The notes under the pieces are model-generated. The model saw only the letters and a program-made list of their open reading frames with translations, was not told the origin of the DNA and ran no database searches. A stretch of 9,367 bases of DNA from Rhizobacter sp. Lineage in GTDB: Bacteria > Pseudomonadota > Gammaproteobacteria > Burkholderiales > Burkholderiaceae_C. Both the position numbers and the translations under genes were made by a program. The stretch covers positions 1-9,367 of the forward strand of contig JANYFX010000027.1 of the NCBI GenBank assembly GCA_025359585.1, read 5' to 3'. Within the stretch, counting starts at the first letter, position 1. Each line of letters starts with the position of its first letter. Positions 1 through 5,853 of the stretch are shown here, piece after piece.

Positions 1-966
1 GACCTTGGCCAGTTCGGTCTTGCCAGTGCCCGGTGGACCGTAGAGCAGCACGTTCACACCCGGCTCCTTGCGAGCCACGGCGCTGGCCAGCAGCGCGGTC
101 ATCATGCGCTGGTCGATGCCGACGAAGTCGAAGTCGGCCTCGGTCAGCTCGCTGCGTTTGGCCGGGCGCGTGAATACCGCCATCAGGTCGGACGGGCCTT
201 CGTACTTGCGCATCAGCACCGGCGGCAACTGCTCGCTGACCTTCATCAGGTCGGCCAGATCGGTGATGTTGTGTTCGGAGATCAGGTTCTCGACCATGCC
301 GATGCGCTCGAGCCGCGAGCCGGCGCGCAGCGCTTCGGCCACATCGGTTTCGCTGACACCGGCCACGCTGGCGATGGCCGCATAGGCTTCCTGCGCGTTC
401 GAGACCTTGAACTCGACCAGCAGGCCGCGCAGGTCGCGCTGGTAACGCGCGAGCGTGCCGTAGAGCAGCAGCGCGCGCTCGGCCGGGTTCAATTGCAGCA
501 GGCCGGCCAAGGCGTCGATGTTCTTCTCGACCAGCGTCGAGTCGTTCTTCAGGCTGCGCACCAGCCAGTCGGCCGTGGCGCCGAGCACGGCGAGCAGATC
601 CTTGGGCGCGTCCTTGATGTACTCGTCGATGTAGAAGAACAGCGTGCCTTCTTCATACGGCCCGCGCCAGCCACCGTGGCGAGCCATGAACGCGTCGTCG
701 CTCAGGGCCTCGTGGCCACGCCAGTGTTCGTTCCCCTTGCAGCGCGTGTTGAGGAATTCGCGCAAGCGCCCGAGCACCGAGCTCGGCCAGACCAGGTGTT
801 TGCCGGTGAGCGAAAGCAGGCTGTTCCAGTCGCGCCGCAGGTTGAAGCGGCCGGCGTTGCGGGTCGTGAGGGTCAGCACGAACTGCGAGCACATGCGGTC
901 GAGCACCGGCGCTTCTTTCAAGCCCGGTGACAACAGCAAGCGCCCATCGCTGTAGCTCTTGACCAT
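1..966 (-). CDS. AAA+ ATPase, C-terminal part missing (partial)
   Basis: The gene reads on the minus strand for 322 codons and leaves the window without a stop. Residues 309-317 form a clear Walker A motif (YGPPGTGKT, Lys316), preceded by a hydrophobic strand (VNVLL), as in the core of CDC48/FtsH-like AAA+ ATPases. Walker B, sensor and arginine-finger residues would lie outside the window. The roughly 270 residues before the ATPase core are mostly helical with many Leu and charged residues (e.g. 125-190), and I recognise no known domain there. There is no signal peptide or membrane segment, so it is probably cytoplasmic. The start is set by a perfect AGGAGG at 971-976, four bases before the ATG. 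The Walker A motif ends six residues before the edge, so nucleotide binding is well supported, but substrate and process are unknown. A protein-remodelling or unfoldase role is the family-based guess. Confidence 0.85.
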   Translation of the reverse strand, partial: MVKSYSDGRLLLSPGLKEAPVLDRMCSQFVLTLTTRNAGRFNLRRDWNSLLSLTGKHLVWPSSVLGRLREFLNTRCKGNEHWRGHEALSDDAFMARHGGWRGPYEEGTLFFYIDEYIKDAPKDLLAVLGATADWLVRSLKNDSTLVEKNIDALAGLLQLNPAERALLLYGTLARYQRDLRGLLVEFKVSNAQEAYAAIASVAGVSETDVAEALRAGSRLERIGMVENLISEHNITDLADLMKVSEQLPPVLMRKYEGPSDLMAVFTRPAKRSELTEADFDFVGIDQRMMTALLASAVARKEPGVNVLLYGPPGTGKTELAKV

Positions 967-970
967 GCGA

Positions 971-976
971 CCTCCT
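971..976 (-). promoter_or_regulatory. Shine-Dalgarno site of the AAA+ ATPase gene
   Basis: A perfect AGGAGG on the minus strand lies four bases before the ATG at 966. It decides this start. The spacing is on the short side. Confidence 0.75.
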
Positions 977-1126
977 GCGGAAAAGTCTGTGGACCATCTT
1001 GGCGCAGAGTGCACCCTGCGGCAAGCCCTGTGTGTGCACTGGCTTGCAAAGGACCATAACGCAGGCACGGCCCGCAGGAGGACAGAAGGCTTGTTTCACG
1101 TGCCGCACGTCACGCGCGGCCGAAGC

Positions 1127-1417
1127 TCAGTGCAGGATCACCGGCTGTTGCATCAACGAAGCGAAACGCTCGATGTAGTCGTCGATCTCTTCTTCCGAGG
1201 GGCTGGTTTCGATCAGCGCTTCGACGCCTTCCTTGAAACTCTCGGCCAGCACGCCCTGGATGAAGATTTCCTTGCGTGCGAACTTGTCGACGATCTCGTA
1301 GCCGCCATGGCTGAGCGACGCGCTGGCGAGCGCGGCCGCGCCGGGCACCGTGCCGGCATCGGTGGCCACGTCGAACAGCACGACCGCGAAGCTTTCAGAG
1401 TTGTAGAGCATTTGCAT
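1127..1417 (-). CDS. DUF3567 family protein
   Basis: This small protein of 96 residues begins MQMLYNSESFAVVLFD, the typical opening of the DUF3567 family found in Burkholderiales. It continues with a conserved middle (GGYEIVDKFARKEIFIQG, about 38-55) and an acidic helical tail (EEEIDDYIERFASLMQQPV). There is no signal peptide or membrane segment, so a soluble cytoplasmic protein is expected. No biochemical role is known to me. The reading frame is open 16 codons further upstream, but the ATG at 1417 is preferred because AGGAG (1426-1430) stands eight bases before it and it gives the family N-terminus. The AAA+ ATPase gene follows on the same strand after 160 bp, so co-transcription is possible but not evident. 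The DUF3108 gene ends 81 bp upstream. Confidence 0.9.
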   Translation of the reverse strand: MQMLYNSESFAVVLFDVATDAGTVPGAAALASASLSHGGYEIVDKFARKEIFIQGVLAESFKEGVEALIETSPSEEEIDDYIERFASLMQQPVILH

Positions 1418-1465
1418 GACGGACTCTCCTGCTTGCCTACGTGAGTCCCTCAACGCAAATATCAA

Positions 1466-1484
1466 GCCAGCGGCCGACGCTGGC
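1466..1484 (-). terminator. Possible weak terminator after the DUF3108 gene
   Basis: The minus strand carries a perfect 7 bp stem with a 5-base loop (GCCAGCG / CGCTGGC). TTGATATTTG follows at 1456-1465, T-rich but not an uninterrupted T tract. It lies 15-33 bases past the DUF3108 stop and upstream of the DUF3567 gene, which is where a Rho-independent terminator would sit. The poor T tract keeps confidence moderate. Confidence 0.4.
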
Positions 1485-1498
1485 CCCGCAAAACGGGG
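1484..1498 (-). repeat. Short inverted repeat directly after the DUF3108 stop codon
   Basis: CCCCG and CGGGG are separated by a 5-base loop (TTTTG on the minus strand), starting one base after the stop codon. It directly abuts the 1466-1484 hairpin, sharing one base, so the two stems are alternatives at their junction or could stack. It may add to transcription termination or protect the mRNA 3' end. Confidence 0.35.
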
Positions 1499-2611
1499 TC
1501 AAGGCGAGAGGTCCATGTCCTGCAGCCGCAGGTCGAGCCCGTCGTCGTTCGGGCCGGCGCGCAGGGTGGCGCGCAGCGGCAGGTGGTGGCGCCGGGGGTC
1601 GAGCCACACCTCCACGGTGGTGTCGTAGAGAACACGTGGCTCGCGCGTGAACTTGATCGCCGTCACGCTGCCGGCGCGGGTATCGACCGCCTCAGGGCCG
1701 ACGCAGCGCAAGACCCAGACCCCCGCATCGCCGTGCGAACCGCTCAGGAACATCACGACCTTGGCGCCGGCCGCGCCCAGCGCCGGCTCGGCCGCCACGA
1801 TGGCACCGAGCTGGATCATCCAGCTCAGCCGGTCCTGGGCACCGGCATGGAGCGGGTATTCCGTTTGTGGGCCTGAAAACGTGATCTTGCCGGCTTCGCG
1901 CTGAAAGTTGGCGGCCGTGAGGGGGCGGCGAATGCGCCGGTCGGTGAAACGCTGCGGCGCAACGCCGGATGCGTCGAAACCGCCCTGGCTGGTTTGCGCT
2001 AGCAAGGTCAGGCCCGCGACGCCGCCTTCGAGCTTCAGCTCGTAGCGCTCGGCGCCGGGGCGCCACTGGATCTCGCCGTTGCCGTGCAACTGGCCGCGCT
2101 GCATGTCGTAGCGCAGCGTCACGGCCGGCGGCAGCTGGGTGCGGTAGTGCGGAATGGTTTCTTCGGCCGGCACCGTCTCGGCCAGCGCTGGCGCGGCCAC
2201 GCGCGCCACGGCCACCGAGGGCGGGCTCGCGGCGGGCGGCTCGGGCGCCAACGGCGTTTCGATCACGGCGGTGGTGGGGATGATCGCAGTGGCGCGCGGC
2301 AGCGCCGCCAACGCGATCGTCTGCGGTCTGGCGACGTGCAAGGTCACTGCAGAAACGCGCGGCGCGGCCGGCGCGAGGGCGGGCGCGCGCTCGGCCACGA
2401 CCGCTGCCTTCACGACCACCGGCGCCGCCGCGGCCATTGCCCGCACCTGCATCGCGGGCCGTGGCAAGGGTGGCGCATCACGCTGCGGCCAGGCCCAGTC
2501 GAGCCCGCTCAGCGCACCCGCATGCAACAGCAAAGCGAGCGCGCCGAGCAGCGCCAGTGCCTTCCAGCGGCGCCGCACGCCAGGCTTCGATTCGACCCCC
2601 GCCCCCAGCAT
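1499..2611 (-). CDS. DUF3108 domain protein with N-terminal anchor and Pro/Ala-rich linker
   Basis: The protein has 370 residues in three parts. First comes a short basic start (RRRWK, 13-17) followed by a hydrophobic segment (about 18-35), which is a signal anchor or uncleaved signal peptide. Next is a long, low-complexity Ala/Pro/Val stretch (about 46-150). Last is a C-terminal domain (about 152-370) opening with IPHYRTQLPPAVTLRYDMQRG and ending in RHHLPLRATLRAGPNDDGLDLRLQDMDLSP, which matches the DUF3108 family. The domain is rich in beta-strands and is expected in the periplasm. The layout (membrane helix, Pro-rich spacer, folded C-domain) resembles TonB, but I see no sequence similarity to TonB and no ExbB/ExbD partner here. 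The ATG at 2611 is preferred. A TTG two codons upstream (2617) is possible, but AAGG (2620-2623) is better placed for the ATG. Molecular function is unknown. Confidence 0.85.
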   Translation of the reverse strand: MLGAGVESKPGVRRRWKALALLGALALLLHAGALSGLDWAWPQRDAPPLPRPAMQVRAMAAAAPVVVKAAVVAERAPALAPAAPRVSAVTLHVARPQTIALAALPRATAIIPTTAVIETPLAPEPPAASPPSVAVARVAAPALAETVPAEETIPHYRTQLPPAVTLRYDMQRGQLHGNGEIQWRPGAERYELKLEGGVAGLTLLAQTSQGGFDASGVAPQRFTDRRIRRPLTAANFQREAGKITFSGPQTEYPLHAGAQDRLSWMIQLGAIVAAEPALGAAGAKVVMFLSGSHGDAGVWVLRCVGPEAVDTRAGSVTAIKFTREPRVLYDTTVEVWLDPRRHHLPLRATLRAGPNDDGLDLRLQDMDLSP

Positions 2612-2612
2612 C

Positions 2613-2618
2613 GACAAT
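2613..2618 (+). promoter_or_regulatory. Weak candidate -10 box for the plus-strand cluster
   Basis: GACAAT at 2613-2618 matches four of six sigma-70 -10 positions. TTCGAC at 2591-2596, 16 bases upstream, could be a poor -35. Transcription would start near 2625, giving a leader of about 30 bases before the FAH start at 2654. The match is weak in such GC-rich DNA. It is offered because the divergent gap is only 42 bp and a promoter must lie close by. Confidence 0.2.
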
Positions 2619-2623
2619 ACCTT

Positions 2624-2649
2624 CCCTTCTCGCCCATTCGCCCCGCCCC
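2624..2649 (-). other. Candidate G-quadruplex motif in the divergent gap
   Basis: On the minus strand four G runs follow each other: GGGG (2646-2649), GGGG (2641-2644), GGG (2633-2635) and GGG (2624-2626), with loops of 1, 5 and 6 bases. This fits the standard G3+N1-7 quadruplex pattern. Two further runs of five Gs lie just inside the DUF3108 coding start (2602-2606 and 2596-2600). The motif fills most of the gap between two divergent genes and overlaps the purine-rich region expected to act as the DUF3108 ribosome-binding site. Folding and function are inference from the pattern. Confidence 0.45.
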
Positions 2650-2653
2650 AAAC

Positions 2654-3637
2654 ATGAAGCTAGCGACCTACAAAGACGGCTCACGCGACGGCCAGCTCGT
2701 CGTCGTCTCGCGTGACCTTTCCACAGCCCACTATGCCAGCGGCATCGCGACCCGGCTGCAACAACTGCTCGACGACTGGGGCTTCATCTCGCCGCAGCTC
2801 GAAGAGCTGTCGCAGACGCTGAACCACGGCAAGACACGCCACGCGTTCAACTTCGAGCCAGAGAAGTGCATGGCCCCGTTGCCAAGAGCCTACCAGTGGG
2901 CCGATGGTTCCGCGTTCATCAACCACGTGGAGCTGGTGCGCAAGGCGCGCAACGCCGAAATACCGGAGAGTTTCTACACCGACCCGCTGATGTACCAGGG
3001 CGGCAGCGACGATTTCATCGGCGCGCGCGACGACATCGTCTGCGCCAGCACCGAGTTCGGCATCGACTTCGAAGCCGAAGTCGCGGTGATCACCGGTGAC
3101 GTGGAGATGGGCACGTCGCCCGACGCGGCGATCGACGGCATTCGCCTCTTGTTGCTGGCCAACGACGTGAGCCTGCGTTGCCTCATTCCTGCCGAGCTGG
3201 CCAAGGGCTTCGGTTTCCTGCAGAGCAAACCCGCCACCGCGTTCAGCCCGGTCGCCGTCACGCCCGACGAGCTCGGCGAGAGCTGGCGCGGCGGCCGCCT
3301 GCACCTGAACCTGGAAAGTGTGTGGAACGGCAAACGGGTCGGCCTGTGCGACGCCGGCCCGGAAATGAGCTTCCACTTCGGCCAGCTGATCGCGCACCTC
3401 TGCAAGACACGCAACGTGCGCGCCGGCAGCATCATCGGCAGCGGCACCGTCAGCAACAAGGACTGGTCGCGCGGTTATTCGTGCATCGCCGAGAAGCGCG
3501 CGATCGAAACGATTGAAGGCGGCGCGCCGAAGACCGAATTCATGCAGTACGGCGACACGATCCGTATCGAGATGAAAGGCGCTGACGGCATGACCCTGTT
3601 CGGGGCGATCGAGCAGCGTGTGGTGGCGCCGGCCTGA
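2654..3637 (+). CDS. Fumarylacetoacetate hydrolase (FAH) family protein
   Basis: The protein has 327 residues, the long bacterial FAH form. FAH enzymes cleave or hydrate C-C bonds of acyl-pyruvate-like compounds with a divalent metal. FAH itself splits fumarylacetoacetate into fumarate and acetoacetate at the end of tyrosine breakdown. Expected metal ligands are visible: Glu140 and Glu142 in GIDFEAEVAV, Asp171 in LLLANDVSLR, and possibly Asp110 in FYTDPLMYQG. Lys192 (FLQSKPATAFSP) and the GSGTVS stretch (262-267) match the catalytic region of FAH. The N-terminal 100 residues form a separate lid-like domain. It is cytoplasmic. The ATG at 2654 is the natural N-terminus (MKLATYKDG), although the leader is pyrimidine-rich and has no Shine-Dalgarno site. 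The frame stays open far upstream, but that part is the shadow of the DUF3108 gene. No maleylacetoacetate isomerase or homogentisate dioxygenase gene is beside it, so the exact substrate stays open. Confidence 0.9.
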   Translation: MKLATYKDGSRDGQLVVVSRDLSTAHYASGIATRLQQLLDDWGFISPQLEELSQTLNHGKTRHAFNFEPEKCMAPLPRAYQWADGSAFINHVELVRKARNAEIPESFYTDPLMYQGGSDDFIGARDDIVCASTEFGIDFEAEVAVITGDVEMGTSPDAAIDGIRLLLLANDVSLRCLIPAELAKGFGFLQSKPATAFSPVAVTPDELGESWRGGRLHLNLESVWNGKRVGLCDAGPEMSFHFGQLIAHLCKTRNVRAGSIIGSGTVSNKDWSRGYSCIAEKRAIETIEGGAPKTEFMQYGDTIRIEMKGADGMTLFGAIEQRVVAPA

Positions 3638-3644
3638 GCGCGCC

Positions 3645-4136
3645 GTGAGCAACGAACTGCCGCGCAGCTTCAAACTGATCACCGTCTGGCTGCTGCTGGG
3701 CGCGTTGATCTTCGTCGCTGTCCAGTGGTGGCTGTACCGCGCACGGCAGACCCAGTTCCAGGTCAGCGGCGGCGTGGTCGAGTTGCGCCGCGGCAGCGAT
3801 GGCCACTACCACTGGCCGGGCAGCATCAACGGCCACGCGGTCGACTTTCTGGTCGACACCGGCGCCACCGGCACCGCCATGTCGGCCGGCTTGGCGCGCG
3901 AGCTGCAACTGGAGTCGCTGGGCCCGGTGCAGTCGGAGACGGCCGGCGGTCGCGTCACCGGGCAGGTGGTGAGCGCCGACCTGACCCTGCAAGGCGGTGT
4001 CAGCGCGCAGCGCCTGCGGATCGTCGCGCTGCCGGGTCTGAGCGAGCGCCCGCTGCTCGGCATGGATGTGCTCGGCCGCCTGAAGTGGCAACAGGGCGAC
4101 GGCGTGCTGCGCTTCGAGCTGAAGCCGGCGCGCTGA
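3645..4136 (+). CDS. Membrane-anchored retropepsin-like aspartic protease
   Basis: The protein has 163 residues from a GTG start seven bases after the FAH stop. Residues 11-30 are one strongly hydrophobic helix (LITVWLLLGALIFVAVQWW). The rest is a single retropepsin-like domain. Its catalytic motif is FLVDTGATGTAMS with Asp71-Thr-Gly-Ala, and the matching second half contains ERPLLGMDVLGRLKW near the C-terminus. This is the layout of the bacterial clan AA aspartic protease family (TIGR02281 type), whose members have one DTG per chain and must pair to make an active site. The protease domain probably faces the periplasm, but charges on both sides of the helix (R8, K10 against R32, R34) leave topology uncertain. 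An upstream GTG at 3618 would add nine residues (MWWRRPERA) and overlap the FAH gene. Neither start has a good Shine-Dalgarno site, so translational coupling to FAH is likely. The natural substrate is not known. Confidence 0.85.
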   Translation: MSNELPRSFKLITVWLLLGALIFVAVQWWLYRARQTQFQVSGGVVELRRGSDGHYHWPGSINGHAVDFLVDTGATGTAMSAGLARELQLESLGPVQSETAGGRVTGQVVSADLTLQGGVSAQRLRIVALPGLSERPLLGMDVLGRLKWQQGDGVLRFELKPAR

Positions 4137-4160
4137 CCGGCTGCGGATAAGCTGCGCCTC

Positions 4161-5132
4161 ATGAAGAAAGCTTTCGACCGGCGGCGCTGGCCGCGTGGCC
4201 TGGCCGCGTTGCTGATGGTTTGCAGCGCCGGCCTGCACGCACAAACGCCGGCCAGCTGCCCGCCGACCGCCGAAGCGTTCACGCAGGCGCAGTTGCAAAG
4301 CGGCGCGCGCGACGCGCGCGACCGCGGCTTCCTGTGGCGCATCACACGCGGCGGTCGCAGCTCCTGGCTCTACGGCACCGTGCATGCCGGCAAACGCGAC
4401 TGGGTGTTCCCGGGCCCGCAGGTCACGCAGGCGCTGAAGGCCAGCGACACCGTCGCGCTCGAACTCGACATGCTCGACCCCGAGTTCGCCCGGCGGCTCG
4501 GCGAGGGCATGGCGGCGTTGCCCGGCGCGCCGCTGCCCGAGCCGATGCGCCAGCGTCTGGCACGTCTGGCCGACGCCGAGTGCATCCCGGCGCAGATGCT
4601 GGCGCCGCTCAGCCCCGAGCTGCAGGTGTCAACGCTGACGGTGCTGGCCGCGCGGCGCGACGGCATCGACCCGTCGTACGGCATCGACGCCGTGCTCGGC
4701 GGCTTCGGCCGCGGCTCGGGCAAGACGGTGGTGTCGCTCGAAACCCCCGAGCAGCAGCTGAGCGCCCTGCAGATGCCGAGTCCGCAGGAAACGCTGGCCT
4801 TCGTCGAGAGCGGCCTGCAGGACCTGGAGAGCGGCCGCGCCCGCCCGCTCGTCCTGAGGCTGACGCAGATCTGGGCCGATGCCGACTTCGAGACGCTGTC
4901 AGGCTACGAGTCGTGGTGCGAGTGCCTGAAGACCGAGGCAGACCGTGCGCAGCAAACCCGCCTGCTCGACGACCGCAACCCGCCGCTGGCCGACGCCATC
5001 GCCGCCATTCACAACGGGGGCAAGCAGGTGTTCGCCGCCGTCGGCAGCCTGCACATGATCGGCCCGCTCGGCTTGCCGGCCCTGATGGCGCAGCGTGGTT
5101 TCAGCGTCGAGCGGGTGCGTTTCACCCCCTGA
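4161..5132 (+). CDS. Secreted TraB/GumN family protein
   Basis: The protein has 323 residues and a clear Sec signal peptide: basic start (MKKAFDRRRWPR), hydrophobic core (about 13-24) and probable cleavage after GLHA (residue 27). The mature part shows the TraB/GumN fold signature. There is an N-terminal GX2H motif in WLYGTVHAGK (Gly72, His75), an acidic LELD (100-103), and a C-terminal GX2H in AAVGSLHMIGPLGLPALMAQRGF (Gly295, His298). In this fold, which it shares with the Tiki proteases of animals, these histidines and glutamate are thought to bind metal. Four cysteines (33, 141, 253, 255) could form disulfides in the periplasm. Catalytic activity has not been shown for most bacterial members. 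A perfect 9 bp tandem repeat at 4305-4322 encodes Ala-Arg-Asp twice. The gene follows the aspartic protease by 24 bp, suggesting one transcript. The ATG at 4161 is the only start that gives a signal peptide. Confidence 0.88.
   Translation: MKKAFDRRRWPRGLAALLMVCSAGLHAQTPASCPPTAEAFTQAQLQSGARDARDRGFLWRITRGGRSSWLYGTVHAGKRDWVFPGPQVTQALKASDTVALELDMLDPEFARRLGEGMAALPGAPLPEPMRQRLARLADAECIPAQMLAPLSPELQVSTLTVLAARRDGIDPSYGIDAVLGGFGRGSGKTVVSLETPEQQLSALQMPSPQETLAFVESGLQDLESGRARPLVLRLTQIWADADFETLSGYESWCECLKTEADRAQQTRLLDDRNPPLADAIAAIHNGGKQVFAAVGSLHMIGPLGLPALMAQRGFSVERVRFTP
4305..4322 (+). repeat. Perfect 9 bp tandem repeat inside the TraB/GumN gene
   Basis: GCGCGCGAC occurs twice in tandem and in frame, giving ARD-ARD (residues 49-54) just after the signal peptide region. 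The stretch 4303-4320 is almost pure alternating purine-pyrimidine (CG), a composition that can adopt Z-DNA and is prone to polymerase slippage. Confidence 0.7.
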
Positions 5133-5221
5133 AGGCGCGGGACCGCTGCACGCCACGGCGCGCGTTATGAATGCACAATGAAACGCGCCGAACACAAGAG
5201 CGCCCTGCCGACCATCGCCCG

Positions 5222-5226
5222 AGGAG
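5222..5226 (+). promoter_or_regulatory. Shine-Dalgarno site of phaM
   Basis: AGGAG, within GAGGAGA, stands eight bases before the ATG at 5235. It decides this start over an in-frame ATG at 5178, which has no such site and would add 19 residues not typical for PhaM. Confidence 0.8.
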
Positions 5227-5234
5227 ACAACACC

Positions 5235-5849
5235 ATGACCGACGCATCCGCCTTCACGAAACTCGTGCCGGGCTTCGATTTTCTGCAAAGCCTGGTCAAG
5301 GGCGCCGGCGCGGCGCTGCCGGGCATCGGCCAGTGGGTGGCGCCGACCATCGACCCCGAAGAGCTCGACAAACGCATCAAGGAACTGCGCACCGTTCAAT
5401 ACTGGCTGGAGCAGAACGCACGCATGCTGGGGGCCACGATCCAGGCGCTCGAAGTGCAGCGCATGACACTGTCCACGCTGAAGACCATGAATGTGCAGAT
5501 GGACGATCTGCGCGAGTCGATGAAGATCAAGATGCCGGTCGCGGCGCCTGCGCCTCAGGCGGCTCCGGAGCCCGAGTCCGAACCCGCGGCAGCGCCCGAA
5601 TCGCCCGCCGCCCCTGGCGTCGTCGACCCGATGCAATGGTGGGGCGCGCTCACCAAGCAGTTCACCGAGCTCGCGACCACCGCGATGAAGGACACCGGCA
5701 CCGACGCAGCGAAGACGCTGGCCGGAGCGATGATGAAACAGTCGATCGACGCGGCCGGCCAGGTTACCCGCAAGGTGAAGAGCGCGGCCGCGAAGACAGC
5801 GCCGAAGAAAAAACCGGCGGCCCGCAAGAAGGCCGCCACGAGCCGTTGA
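5235..5849 (+). CDS. phaM: PhaM-type polyhydroxyalkanoate granule regulator
   Basis: The protein has 204 residues in the arrangement known for PhaM of Ralstonia eutropha. The N-terminal part has a short hydrophobic/Gly region (VPGFDFLQSLVKGAGAALPGIG, 11-32). The conserved core is IDPEELDKRIKELRTVQYWLEQNARMLGATIQALEVQRMTLSTLK (39-83), probably a helical, coiled-coil-like oligomerisation unit. A flexible Pro/Ala/Glu linker follows (about 101-128), then a second helical part (132-175). The tail is Lys/Ala-rich (180-204, KVKSAAAKTAPKKKPAARKK) and resembles histone H1-like DNA-binding tails. In R. eutropha PhaM activates the PHB synthase PhaC and ties PHB granules to the nucleoid so that daughter cells share them. 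Activation via the N-part and DNA binding via the tail are inferred here by homology. No phaC, phaB or phasin gene is in the window. The FIST gene starts four bases downstream. Confidence 0.88.
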   Translation: MTDASAFTKLVPGFDFLQSLVKGAGAALPGIGQWVAPTIDPEELDKRIKELRTVQYWLEQNARMLGATIQALEVQRMTLSTLKTMNVQMDDLRESMKIKMPVAAPAPQAAPEPESEPAAAPESPAAPGVVDPMQWWGALTKQFTELATTAMKDTGTDAAKTLAGAMMKQSIDAAGQVTRKVKSAAAKTAPKKKPAARKKAATSR

Positions 5850-5853
5850 GCCG

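Noticed and set aside
271..930. Plus-strand open frame (219 codons) across the AAA+ ATPase gene
   Set aside because: The minus-strand frame has a Walker A motif and a perfect Shine-Dalgarno site. The plus-strand frame has neither.
967..1126. Promoter or terminator in the gap before the AAA+ ATPase gene
   Set aside because: Only loose -35-like matches (TTGCCG, TTGCAA) without a convincing -10, and no stable hairpin with a T tract.
2084..2653. In-frame upstream extension of the FAH gene
   Set aside because: The extra 190 codons are His/Arg/Gly-rich, lie opposite the DUF3108 coding region, and are absent from the FAH family.
2681..3682. Minus-strand open frame (333 codons) opposite the FAH gene
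   Set aside because: The FAH frame has conserved metal-binding motifs. The antisense frame has none and reads as a codon-bias shadow.
5166..5171. TATGAA as a -10 box for phaM
   Set aside because: There is no acceptable -35 sequence 15-19 bases upstream, so it is not listed as a promoter.
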